Made by a program: the position numbers and the translations under genes. Shown here one piece after another: positions 34,558 through 42,654 of a stretch of DNA of 64,000 nt (positions within the stretch are counted from its first letter, which is position 1; each line of letters opens with the position of its first letter). Source of the DNA: Lentibacter sp. XHP0401 (GTDB taxonomy: Bacteria > Pseudomonadota > Alphaproteobacteria > Rhodobacterales > Rhodobacteraceae); NCBI RefSeq assembly GCF_025751535.1, contig NZ_JAOWLC010000004.1, positions 62,001 to 126,000 on the forward strand, given 5' to 3'. Under the pieces are notes generated by a model, which searched no databases, had not been told where the DNA came from, and saw only the letters and a list, made by a program, of their open reading frames with translations.

Positions 34558-35185
34558 CTGCCCTCCATACACAATTCTGTGTCACCCTTGGTGCGGCAAG
34601 GGGCATTTGACACGCGACAAGATCAGGAAATGTTATCCCGTAAGCGTGCAATGCACGCAAGTCCGGAAATGCTATCGGTTTCAAAGCTTTCTAGCAACTG
34701 GGATATACAAAAGACTTCTGCGTTTCATCGGGTTTGTGATGCCCGTCTGCCACCGCCTTCAAGCGGCAAGCAGCCTGTGTTGCTTGCCTGTCCGGTTAAG
34801 GCCGCAAGGCTTGCAGGCAAAAACCGACGCGGCGCTGAATGGGACAGGTTCGAATTGATTATGGAACCAAGCTCGCGCCCTTCATGTTGTTCTCGGAAGG
34901 AAGTTCAGAGAATGGTATTTTCACGCATAAAAACCCGTTGGAGAAGTGCACGCGGAGTGACCGTCTCCCCAAGGATGGTGTGATTTTCGAAGCCGGCAGC
35001 TTGAAGGCGGGCATGATTTTTCGTTGATGACCTCGGCGGGAAACTCAAGTACGGGATCGACATGGCAAACGGCACGGCCCCGTCGGGCGCTGGTTATGTG
35101 ATTGCCGGATTTGGTGAAAATTGCAGAATGACATGCGCATCGGCAGATAAGTGGGCCGAGGGTGTCTTGCGTCGCACAAAACTGA
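34558..35185. other. Gene-free or degraded region
   Basis: About 630 bp without a convincing gene. Short frames are present in all registers (for example 34579-34983 and 35062-35295, + strand) but none has a ribosome site or recognised domain. Stretches such as KLKYGIDMANG near 35040-35075 read like protein fragments and change frame, which suggests decay of an old gene. No terminal repeats or tRNA were found. Confidence 0.4.
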
Positions 35186-36607
35186 TCAGGTTAAAAAACC
35201 GACAGCTTTTGACAAGTCCTCTCGAAAAAGGGCGTGGCTGCGCAGCCTCGCCTTGGGGTCTGAAACGCGTAGCAAATATGAAGGGTGCAGCGTGATCAAC
35301 ACTGGCAGGCCTGACCTGCTTGTCTCAACTCCGCCACGACGTGACAGAATATCTTTTCCGCTTCCTGTAAGGCTTTCTGTGGCACTGGCCCCCATGGCAA
35401 GGATCAGCTTCGGATTGATCTGGTCGATTTCCGCATCCAGCCATCCTCGGCAATGATCAATCTCTGAGCTGACAGGGCGCTGGTGAATGCGCCGCCGACC
35501 ACGAGCCGTGAACTTGAAATGTTTGACCGCATTCGTGACATATGCGTCGCTCCGGTTCAGCCCTACCTCGCTCGCGATTGCATCAAACACTTTCCCGGCA
35601 GGGCCGACAAAAGGATGCCCGCACAGGTCCTCATCGTCTCCGGGTTGTTCTCCGACAATCATCAGTGCCGCATTGCTCGGGCCTTCGCCAGCAACAGCCT
35701 GCGTGGCAGTGCGATGCAACGGACAGCGGGTGCAGGCAGAAATAGCGGCGGGCAACGCCTCTCTGGGGCCGTCCCATGCAGAGTTACAGTTGCTCAATTG
35801 CGCTTGAACCTGTGACATTCGCGCTGGCGGTAGGGTTGGTGCGGCTTCGGCCATGCTGCGGGCGCGGGCAGGGGCGCCGGCAATCATGTCCGGAATCGCA
35901 GCGGCCTCTGGCATGTTTTCCCAATATTTTTTCGGCATTTCCGACTGCATCGCTTTGACCTTAAGGCGCGCCGGATTGAAAATGTTACGGAAATAAGTAA
36001 TCCAAAGCTGCTCTCCTGCATCCTCGGGCAAGTCGGGCTTCAAATGCCCTTCCTGAAAAGACAGCGTGCCGTTTTCGAATATCGCGGAGACATCGGGTGT
36101 CAGGATGCGCCAGTCCATATCGCTGAACCTGCGCACGAAAAAGTCGGCGGTCGGCTCGACAGTGTTGTGAGTTGGTTCAAACCACGCGGCAAAGCTGCGC
36201 CTGCCAGTGTGCGATGTGCCGATTTCGCGAAAGCGGACAAATGCCTTCATCTTGTGCTGGCAGCGCCGCACATTTCTCTCCATTTGGCGCAACCTTGACA
36301 AGTCCGTATCACCACGATCCGACATCAGATGCGGGTCATCTTTCAGCCGCCACAAAAACGCATAGAGCCTCGCGAAACGTTCAGGATCGCTATGCCAGAC
36401 AACGGTTTGCGCCAAAGTTACGAAGCTTTGCGGAACAGAGACTTGCCCGCGAGGAGCAAGCTTGGTTTGTGTGGTGAACAAATCAGGGCTGGATGCGTAA
36501 TCTCCCCATAGTATCTGATCTGGCGGCACGCCCGCTGACAAAAACCTGCGCGCGTCCTTCCGCCATGCGCTTGCCGCTCCGATACTCGGGATGTTCGCGT
36601 GGTGCAT
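35186..36607 (-). CDS. UdgX-type uracil-DNA glycosylase fused to a DUF4130 domain
   Basis: Protein of 473 residues in two parts. The N-terminal ~230 residues match the DUF4130 protein that partners a radical SAM DNA repair enzyme. The C-terminal ~200 residues are a family 4-like uracil-DNA glycosylase: GEQPGDDEDLCGHPFVGPAG, the RRRIHQRP loop, and LHPSYLLR. The RRRIH loop corresponds to the KRRIH of UdgX, whose His forms a covalent bond with the uracil site. The ATG at 36607 overlaps the radical SAM stop by one base (TAATG). It probably acts in base-damage processing; fusion is seen directly. Confidence 0.87.
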   Translation of the reverse strand: MHHANIPSIGAASAWRKDARRFLSAGVPPDQILWGDYASSPDLFTTQTKLAPRGQVSVPQSFVTLAQTVVWHSDPERFARLYAFLWRLKDDPHLMSDRGDTDLSRLRQMERNVRRCQHKMKAFVRFREIGTSHTGRRSFAAWFEPTHNTVEPTADFFVRRFSDMDWRILTPDVSAIFENGTLSFQEGHLKPDLPEDAGEQLWITYFRNIFNPARLKVKAMQSEMPKKYWENMPEAAAIPDMIAGAPARARSMAEAAPTLPPARMSQVQAQLSNCNSAWDGPREALPAAISACTRCPLHRTATQAVAGEGPSNAALMIVGEQPGDDEDLCGHPFVGPAGKVFDAIASEVGLNRSDAYVTNAVKHFKFTARGRRRIHQRPVSSEIDHCRGWLDAEIDQINPKLILAMGASATESLTGSGKDILSRRGGVETSRSGLPVLITLHPSYLLRVSDPKARLRSHALFREDLSKAVGFLT

Positions 36608-37842
36608 TACAACAGAACCAACTGCTCGGGGGGCGGCGTAAACCGTGCCCTCAGATCGGCACTGTCGATCAAACCACGAGGAGACCATCCGCCCGCAGTG
36701 ATAAAGACCCGCGCTTTTTTCATCGACGCGCCGATACGCAGCAAATCCTCGTATCGCAATGTGCGATACCGCCGTGTCGCCAGAATACGGTTCACGGTTT
36801 TCACACCAAACCCCGGCACACGTAGCAACATCTCCCGGCTGGCACGGTTCACATCCAGAGGAAACATCTCACGGTGAACCAAGGCCCAGGCGAGTTTCGG
36901 GTCAATCTCCAGATCAAGATTACCATCCTGCGTAACAGATGTGATTTCATCCAGTTGAAAGTCGTAGAACCGTAGCAGCCAATCAGCCTGATACAGCCGG
37001 TGTTCACGTTGCAACGGCGGACGGATGAGCGGCAGTTTTGATGAGCTGTCCGGAATGGGCGAAAAGGCTGAATAGTAAACACGCTTCAGTTTGTAGCTTG
37101 AATAAAGCCGCGTGGATTGCCCCAACACGGTTGCGTCATTTGAGCCGTCGGCGCCGATGATCATCTGCGTTGATTGCCCCGCAGGCGCAAACCGTGGCGG
37201 CCGCTTGCCGCTGAACGACTTGTCTCTGCCTGCATCCTTGCGCAAGCGCACATCGGCCATGGCTTTGCGAATCTGCTCTGGCTTCTTTTCGGGCGCATAT
37301 TGCTGAACGGCGGCATCGGTTGGCAGCTCCACATTGATTGACAGCCGATCAGCCAGAAGTCCTGCCTCGGCAATCAGCTCGGGTGCAGCATCAGGGATGG
37401 TTTTCAGGTGGATATAGCCGCGAAAGTTCTCGTCGTGCCGCAGTTTCCGGGCGATCTGCACCATGTCCGACATGGTTGCATCAGGGGAGCGGATGACACC
37501 CGATGACAGAAACAGACCTTCAATGTAATTGCGGCGGTAAAACTCAACCGTAAGCCTAACCACTTCTTCCACGGTGAAACGCGCACGCGCCACGTTGGAG
37601 GACACCCGGTTGATGCAATAGCTGCAATCGTAGATGCAGAAATTGGTCATCAATATTTTCAGCAGGCTGATGCAGCGCCCGTCGGGAGTGTAGGCATGGC
37701 AAATGCCGCTACCTTCGTTGGACCCAAGGCCCTTTCCATCGCGGGAGTGGCGCCGTGTCGATCCGGACGAGGCGCATGATGCATCGTATTTCGCCGCATC
37801 ACTTAGAATCGCCAGTTTTTGATCAAGAGTATGTTTCACCAT
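36607..37842 (-). CDS. Putative DNA modification/repair radical SAM protein
   Basis: Protein of 411 residues. The radical SAM cluster is CIYDCSYC (C-x3-C-x2-C) near residue 73. KLAILSDAAKYDASCASSG at the start is diagnostic of the family paired with DUF4130/UdgX genes. A helix-hairpin-helix DNA-binding motif, VPGFGVKTVNRIL, lies near residue 340. It is distantly like spore photoproduct lyase and is presumed to repair or modify a DNA base; the reaction is not established. It is the first gene of a two-gene unit and is coupled to the UdgX fusion downstream. Confidence 0.88.
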   Translation of the reverse strand: MVKHTLDQKLAILSDAAKYDASCASSGSTRRHSRDGKGLGSNEGSGICHAYTPDGRCISLLKILMTNFCIYDCSYCINRVSSNVARARFTVEEVVRLTVEFYRRNYIEGLFLSSGVIRSPDATMSDMVQIARKLRHDENFRGYIHLKTIPDAAPELIAEAGLLADRLSINVELPTDAAVQQYAPEKKPEQIRKAMADVRLRKDAGRDKSFSGKRPPRFAPAGQSTQMIIGADGSNDATVLGQSTRLYSSYKLKRVYYSAFSPIPDSSSKLPLIRPPLQREHRLYQADWLLRFYDFQLDEITSVTQDGNLDLEIDPKLAWALVHREMFPLDVNRASREMLLRVPGFGVKTVNRILATRRYRTLRYEDLLRIGASMKKARVFITAGGWSPRGLIDSADLRARFTPPPEQLVLL

Positions 37843-37993
37843 ACGTTCACTATATGTTCTCGCCCTGGCGATGTCACTAAATTATGCTGATCGCAGGGGC
37901 CGGTGCGTATTGGGCCACGGCTATGGGCGGACAACATCGTGATGAGAGCCGTATATTTACCCGCTTTGGCCGATGGGCTTAAGGAGACATGAC

Positions 37994-38065
37994 ATGAAAG
38001 CAATTTTGCTCTGGCTGCTAGGTGTCCCGATTTGGATTATAATCCTTCTGGCACTGTTCGCCTAA
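37994..38065 (+). CDS. 23-residue membrane micropeptide gene
   Basis: AAGGAG at 37981-37986 lies 7 nt before an ATG that opens a 23-codon frame ending in TAA. The product, MKAILLWLLGVPIWIIILLA followed by LFA, is almost wholly hydrophobic with one central Gly-Val-Pro kink, so it should span the inner membrane once. A strong hairpin begins 13 bp after the stop. Peptides of this LLWLLGVP-like type recur in proteobacteria by recall, without a known function. Too short for standard gene finding. Confidence 0.6.
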   Translation: MKAILLWLLGVPIWIIILLALFA

Positions 38066-38078
38066 GTTTGAAAATGGG

Positions 38079-38107
38079 AAAGGCCGCCTTTCTAAAGCGC
38101 GGCCTTT
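38079..38107. terminator. Bidirectional rho-independent terminator
   Basis: AAAGGCCGC (38079-38087) and GCGGCCTTT (38099-38107) form a perfect 9-bp stem with an 11-nt loop and A/T runs on both ends. It sits between the micropeptide gene (+) and the MgtC-like gene (-), and can end both. Confidence 0.75.
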
Positions 38108-38122
38108 CGGTTGCTTTCAGCA

Positions 38123-38626
38123 TTACGATTTTGAATCGTTTTGATCAGGATCCGCTCCCACTTCCGGTTTGCTGAGATACGGGACAACGGCCAGAATGAT
38201 CAGGACAATAGCCACCGAGAGCACAGCGGTTGCCTCCAGCCCAAGGCCCGCGAGCACGCCGATTGCAGCAGTTACCCAGATGTTTGCAGCCGTTGTCAGC
38301 CCTTCCACCTGATGTTGCGCCGTGCGCACAATGATAGCTCCCGCACCCAGAAAGCCGATCCCCTGCACGATCCCCTGTAACACACGTGACATATCTTCTA
38401 TCGGCATACCGCTTTGCAGCGGGCCTATCACGAAAAGTGCCGCCCCAACTGCGACAAGCATATGGGTTCGCACGCCTGCGCTTCGCGCCTTGCGCTCCCG
38501 TTCATAGCCGAGAATACCCCCAAGGATTGCCGCCAGTGTCAGGCGGATAAAAATAAGTGTGATCGTGGCAATGTCGGGAATGTCGGAAAATTCCCTGACC
38601 GTTGCGGCCCATATGTCCTGCCCCAT
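38123..38626 (-). CDS. MgtC/SapB-family membrane protein
   Basis: Membrane protein of 167 residues with about five helices. The N-terminal RLTLAAILGGILGYERERKA with the conserved acidic/basic pair, RTHMLVAVGAALFVI, and GIVQGIGFLGAGAIIV are typical of MgtC/SapB proteins. The ATG at 38626 has GAGGAGAGG upstream; a longer frame reaching 38743 is rejected. Members affect Mg2+ adaptation and ATP synthase activity in pathogens; in a marine bacterium the role is unknown. Confidence 0.88.
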   Translation of the reverse strand: MGQDIWAATVREFSDIPDIATITLIFIRLTLAAILGGILGYERERKARSAGVRTHMLVAVGAALFVIGPLQSGMPIEDMSRVLQGIVQGIGFLGAGAIIVRTAQHQVEGLTTAANIWVTAAIGVLAGLGLEATAVLSVAIVLIILAVVPYLSKPEVGADPDQNDSKS

Positions 38627-38702
38627 AGTTTCCTCTCCTCCCGACGGTTCAGATCGAAAGGTAGTGTATGATGTGTCCTTGGTCCATCGGGAAGCTGGCC
38701 GA

Positions 38703-39455
38703 TCAGCCGCGCAAGGCGGGCAGGCCGACACCGGTGCTTTCAAAGCCTCCGTCCGCCGCGATAACCTGACCCGTCACATAGCTGGCTTTATCGGAGCATA
38801 AAAAAGTAATCACCTCGGCCAACTCCTGCTCCGAGCCATAGCGGTTCAGCGGAATGGTGTCGTGATAGGCTGCGATGATTTCGGGAGTATGGACGGCCAT
38901 GGCCAGTTTTGTGCGCACGGGCCCCGGACACACGCAGTTTGCACGAATGCCATATTCCCCTAACTCTGCCGCCTGTTGCTTGGTCAGATGGATGACCGCA
39001 GCTTTTGAAGTGCCGTAAGCCACCCTGAGTGTCGATCCGCGCAAGCCGCTGATGGATGCGATGTTCACCAACGCGCCTTTTGTTTTCCTGAGCGCGGGCG
39101 TCGTGGCCTGTGACACCAGAAAAACCCCGTCAAGATTGGTTTCCATGATCCTGCGCCAATCGGCATAGCTGGTTTTCTCCAACGGACGAAAATCGGCGAC
39201 GCCGGCGTTATTCACGACCGCGTCAATGCGCCCGAAATCCTCGAGAACTGCGTCTACCATTTGGTCCACATCGTCGGGGCGCGATACATCAAACTCATAG
39301 GGGCGGGCCTGATTGAACTGCTTGACTGCAAGGTTCAGCTCGTCGGCATCACGATCAACCATCGCAACCAGCCAACCCTGTTCTATGAACAGTGCAGTCG
39401 TTGCCAGCCCGATACCACGGGCCGCTCCTGTCACAAGTGCTACTTTCTGGCTCAT
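38703..39455 (-). CDS. Short-chain dehydrogenase/reductase (SDR)
   Basis: NAD(P)-dependent oxidoreductase of 250 residues with intact classical motifs: TGAARGIG near residue 10, NNAG, the catalytic Ser in ASISGL, and YGTSK (Tyr-x3-Lys) near 155. The cofactor aspartate in MVDRD suggests NAD preference. The ATG at 39455 has AGGAG 8 nt upstream. It lies downstream of a TRAP transporter and probably belongs to the same operon, giving a dehydrogenase step for the imported compound. The substrate is unknown. Confidence 0.9.
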   Translation of the reverse strand: MSQKVALVTGAARGIGLATTALFIEQGWLVAMVDRDADELNLAVKQFNQARPYEFDVSRPDDVDQMVDAVLEDFGRIDAVVNNAGVADFRPLEKTSYADWRRIMETNLDGVFLVSQATTPALRKTKGALVNIASISGLRGSTLRVAYGTSKAAVIHLTKQQAAELGEYGIRANCVCPGPVRTKLAMAVHTPEIIAAYHDTIPLNRYGSEQELAEVITFLCSDKASYVTGQVIAADGGFESTGVGLPALRG

Positions 39456-39497
39456 ATCATTCACTCCTGATCTGTCGAAATCCAGCGCGCAAAGAGG

Positions 39498-40826
39498 TTA
39501 CTTCATCCATATCAGCAAATAGGTCGTCAATTCGGGCCAGAGCGCAATAATAGCGAGGCCGATGATGCTGGTCGCAAGGAAGGGAACCGCGGCCGCAGCA
39601 ATCCGTTCAAGCGAAAGTTTCGCGACATTGGCGGCCACAAAAAGATTGATGCCAACAGGTGGCGTAAACAGCCCGATGGCCAGATTGATCATCAGGAAAA
39701 CACCAAACCAGATCGGATCCCACTCAAGCGCACGGACCACTGGCAAAAAGATCGGAAGCGAAATGAACATGATCGTCACCGCGTCCATGAACATTCCTGC
39801 AATGAGCAGAATGACTGCCATCACCAGCATGATCATCCACTCCGACGAGCTGAGCGCAAGCAAGCCTTCGGAGTAGCGCCCGACAACATCGTCTACAGTA
39901 ACAACCCACCCGAAAAGGCTGGCGAATGTGACAACAAGCATAACAACAGCAGACGAGGCAGAGGCATCGCTCAAAGCGTTAAACAGGGTCGGGATCGTAA
40001 GGCTGCGGTAAACAAAGAACCCGACGAACAGAGCGTAAACCACAGCGACGATCGCGGCTTCGGTCGGTGTGAAAATCCCTGTGTAAATTCCACCCAGAAT
40101 AACCACAGGGGTCATCAATCCCCAGACGGCATCCTTGAAGCTGAGCCAGATACGTTTTGGAAAGCTGAACTCGCCATAGGGCATCGGGGCAAGTTCGGTC
40201 AGACTGGACGATTTCGCCAAGGCCCGCTGACGGCTGACAAAAGGCAAGGCCGCCAACATCAGCGCGCCCATAACGGCACCGGGCAGGATTGCAGCAATAA
40301 ACAGATCTCCGATGGAGACCTCGGCAATCACTCCGTAGATGACCAAACCAATAGATGGCGGAATGACAATGGAAAGGGCGGCCCCCGTGCAGACCATCGC
40401 CGCGGCAAAAGCCTTGGGGTAACCATCCGCAACCATACCGCGGATCACCATAGGTCCGATTGCAGCAACCGATGCGGGCCCGGACCCCGACACAGCCCCC
40501 CAGAACAGGCTGACCACAACACCAACAAGCCCCATGCCGCCCGGAAGGCTGCCCATCAGCACGCGGAAAAACCGGATCATCCGGTCCGCCATGCCTGCAG
40601 TTCCCATAAGGATACCTGCGAGAATGAAAAACGGAATGGCCAGAAGCGAGAATTTGGTAATGCCGCTGGCAAGCAAATCACCCACAAGATCAAGCCCGAA
40701 GCCCATTTGCCACATGGCAAAAAGGGAGGACAGACCAAGCGAAAAGGCCACAGGCACACGAATTGTTAGCAGAACCGCAAACAGGATCAGCATCTGGGTG
40801 CCGGTATCGAGGTTAAACATGATCAC
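39498..40826 (-). CDS. TRAP transporter large permease (DctM type)
   Basis: Inner-membrane subunit of 442 residues, the usual length. About 12 hydrophobic helices; GILMGTAGMADRMIRFF near residue 70, VIPPSIGLVIYGVIAE near 155 and PPVGINLFVAANVAKLS near the end are family features. It overlaps the small permease by 14 bp and is followed by the SDR gene after 42 bp. Its operon order (dctP-dctQ-dctM-SDR on the minus strand) differs from the TRAP system at 31.4 kb and the two are not close copies. Confidence 0.92.
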   Translation of the reverse strand: MIMFNLDTGTQMLILFAVLLTIRVPVAFSLGLSSLFAMWQMGFGLDLVGDLLASGITKFSLLAIPFFILAGILMGTAGMADRMIRFFRVLMGSLPGGMGLVGVVVSLFWGAVSGSGPASVAAIGPMVIRGMVADGYPKAFAAAMVCTGAALSIVIPPSIGLVIYGVIAEVSIGDLFIAAILPGAVMGALMLAALPFVSRQRALAKSSSLTELAPMPYGEFSFPKRIWLSFKDAVWGLMTPVVILGGIYTGIFTPTEAAIVAVVYALFVGFFVYRSLTIPTLFNALSDASASSAVVMLVVTFASLFGWVVTVDDVVGRYSEGLLALSSSEWMIMLVMAVILLIAGMFMDAVTIMFISLPIFLPVVRALEWDPIWFGVFLMINLAIGLFTPPVGINLFVAANVAKLSLERIAAAAVPFLATSIIGLAIIALWPELTTYLLIWMK

Positions 40827-41313
40827 CTGCTTTATGGCCGGAAACCGCGCTTTGCACGAGGCGCAACGCGATCATCAGGAAACCGAGAGGCAGCGCCAGA
40901 GAATAATACCATGACGGAACCTGAAGCCCCGGCGAAACAATACCGCTGGCGCGTTGATTTACCACCATTTCAGCGCAGTACCACGCGGACAGAGCTAACA
41001 GGGCAACGCTTAAAACCAGCGCAAACCAGCGTACAAAGGGCTGCATCGCAGTCGGAAGCATATCCGCGAACAGCGACACGGCCAGATGCTCGCCTCGCCG
41101 CGCCGCAATCGCCGCGCCGAAAACAGTTAGCAGCAAAAAACCGTTCAGCAGGATTTCCTGTGTCGCCGCGAAAGAATAGTTTGAAAGGTAGCGCACCAGC
41201 ACGTTGGCAAAGCCGATAATGGTCATCACAAGAAAGATGATGCTGCAAATATATTCCTCCAGCCGATCAACAACTCTAAATATCGGTTTTTGCATGGAGG
41301 ATACCTTTGTCAT
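40813..41313 (-). CDS. TRAP transporter small permease (DctQ type)
   Basis: Membrane protein of about 166 residues with four hydrophobic helices (FANVLVRYLSNYSF after the first, and RRGEHLAVSLFADMLP as the conserved loop). Several in-frame ATGs exist at 41319, 41313 and 41295; 41313 is chosen because the product then starts MTKVSSMQKP shortly before the first helix. It overlaps dctM by 14 bp. A hairpin lies between it and the upstream dctP. Confidence 0.85.
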   Translation of the reverse strand: MTKVSSMQKPIFRVVDRLEEYICSIIFLVMTIIGFANVLVRYLSNYSFAATQEILLNGFLLLTVFGAAIAARRGEHLAVSLFADMLPTAMQPFVRWFALVLSVALLALSAWYCAEMVVNQRASGIVSPGLQVPSWYYSLALPLGFLMIALRLVQSAVSGHKAGDHV

Positions 41314-41375
41314 GAACATCTTGCCGGTCAGGGATGCCCAAGCATTTTCTGTGAAAGCTGTTTGCAAAAAGGGCA

Positions 41376-41402
41376 GCGCACTCCGCCACAAGCGGAGCGC
41401 GC
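41376..41402 (-). other. Hairpin between dctP and dctQ
   Basis: On the plus strand CTCCGC (41381-41386) and GCGGAG (41392-41397) pair with a 5-nt loop, and flanking GCGC segments extend the stem. It lies just after the dctP stop and before dctQ, the same layout as the phnD and dppA hairpins. Probably a 3'-end stabiliser that raises binding-protein output. Confidence 0.55.
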
Positions 41403-41416
41403 ATTTTTATAGATAA

Positions 41417-42415
41417 TTAGTTTGTAGTGTCGATGGCCGTTTGGAAAAGCTCGACAAGCTCGGGGCCGACTTTGGCCGCCCATTTGTCGAAAGGTTCTTT
41501 TGTGGCATCGCGGAATGCTTGCAGTTCTTCGGCGGAAGGTTCGTAAACTTCCATGCCTTCTGCCCGCAGCTTGTCGAGGCCTGCGGCCGTTCCTTCACGC
41601 GTGACTTTTTTCTGGAAATCCATTGCTTCGCTCGCGGCAGCCTGCACCTTGGCCTGCGTCTCGGCATCCCAGCTGTCCCATTTCTTCTGGCTCACACCAA
41701 GAAAAATAGGGTCGTAAGAATAGTGCCAGGGCGTGATGTATTTTTGAACTTCATACACGCGCTGGGGCACGATCACGGCACCGATCGGGTTTTCCTGACC
41801 GTCTACAACACCTTGCTGTAGCGCGCTGAATGTTTCTGTCCATTGCATCTGCTGCGGGTTCGCACCCAAAGCTGTCATCACATCAATATACATCGGGCCG
41901 GCAACGCGCATTTTCAGACCTTTAAGGTCAGCCGGTGATTTGATCGGATGAACATTATTGGTGACTTCGCGGAAGCCGTTTTCGCCCCATGCCAAGACAA
42001 CAATGCCGTGCTCGGCCATGATGGATTTCATTTTATCACCCGGTGCACCGGCTGTTGTCGCGTCCACGGCGTCATAGCCCGAGTAGAGATACGGCAGCGA
42101 GAAAACCGCCATTTCAGGCACAATCGGTGTGACGTTAATTGCGGAGGTGACAACAAAGTCCAACGCACCGCGCCCCACCATCTCGGCTTGTTTCATCTGG
42201 TCGCCACCGGACAGCTGCGCATTCGGGAACACACGCACGTCCATGTCTCCGCCGGTTGCGTCCTTCATCAGCTCCGAGAACTTTTCGGCGCCCTGATGCC
42301 AGGATGTTGTGTCGCCAGTGTTGTGTGACAAGCGCAGCGTTTCGGCCTGTGCAACCGTGCCAAAAGCAGCAGCGGCTGAAATCGCGGCTGCAAAAATGAA
42401 TTTTAGTTTAGACAT
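41417..42415 (-). CDS. TRAP transporter substrate-binding protein (DctP family)
   Basis: Periplasmic protein of 332 residues. The ATG at 42415 has GGAGG upstream and starts a Sec signal peptide (LKFIFAAAISAAAAFGTVAQA). Conserved regions include RLSHNTGDTTSWHQGAEKF, LKGLKMRVAGPMYIDVM near residue 160 and the WTETFSALQQGVVDGQENP motif with the carboxylate-binding region. Ligands of the family are mostly organic acids. First gene of the dctP-Q-M-SDR operon and divergent from the IclR regulator at 42655. Confidence 0.92.
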   Translation of the reverse strand: MSKLKFIFAAAISAAAAFGTVAQAETLRLSHNTGDTTSWHQGAEKFSELMKDATGGDMDVRVFPNAQLSGGDQMKQAEMVGRGALDFVVTSAINVTPIVPEMAVFSLPYLYSGYDAVDATTAGAPGDKMKSIMAEHGIVVLAWGENGFREVTNNVHPIKSPADLKGLKMRVAGPMYIDVMTALGANPQQMQWTETFSALQQGVVDGQENPIGAVIVPQRVYEVQKYITPWHYSYDPIFLGVSQKKWDSWDAETQAKVQAAASEAMDFQKKVTREGTAAGLDKLRAEGMEVYEPSAEELQAFRDATKEPFDKWAAKVGPELVELFQTAIDTTN

Positions 42416-42603
42416 TCTGTTTCCTCCAGTTTCCCATCCTCCCAATAGGAGGCCTCCGGCGACAGGAGGTCCATATTTTGGATGGTGTTGCAAGAAGAAA
42501 TTTTCGATTCTTGCTGTAGGTTTCAATTTGACGTCTTGAAACATGCTAAACATTGCTCAAGAGTAAGGCAAAATGAAGTATTGAGCCGATTTGTGAATAC
42601 ATC

Positions 42604-42632
42604 GATACTCAAGATGGTATCCACATTATGGA
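42604..42632. promoter_or_regulatory. Candidate IclR operator
   Basis: Two overlapping inverted repeats lie between dctP and the IclR gene: GATAC-N8-GTATC (42604-42621) and TCCA-CATTA-TGGA (42620-42632). IclR-type operators are short palindromes of this length. The second covers an alternative ATG at 42628, which favours the later start at 42655. Confidence 0.45.
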
Positions 42633-42654
42633 CATACGGGAGTTGCGTGGCGTA

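Noticed and set aside
34847-34855. GGTTCGAAT, resembling a tRNA T-loop
   Set aside because: The flanking 5-nt segments do not pair, and no acceptor or anticodon arm can be folded around it.
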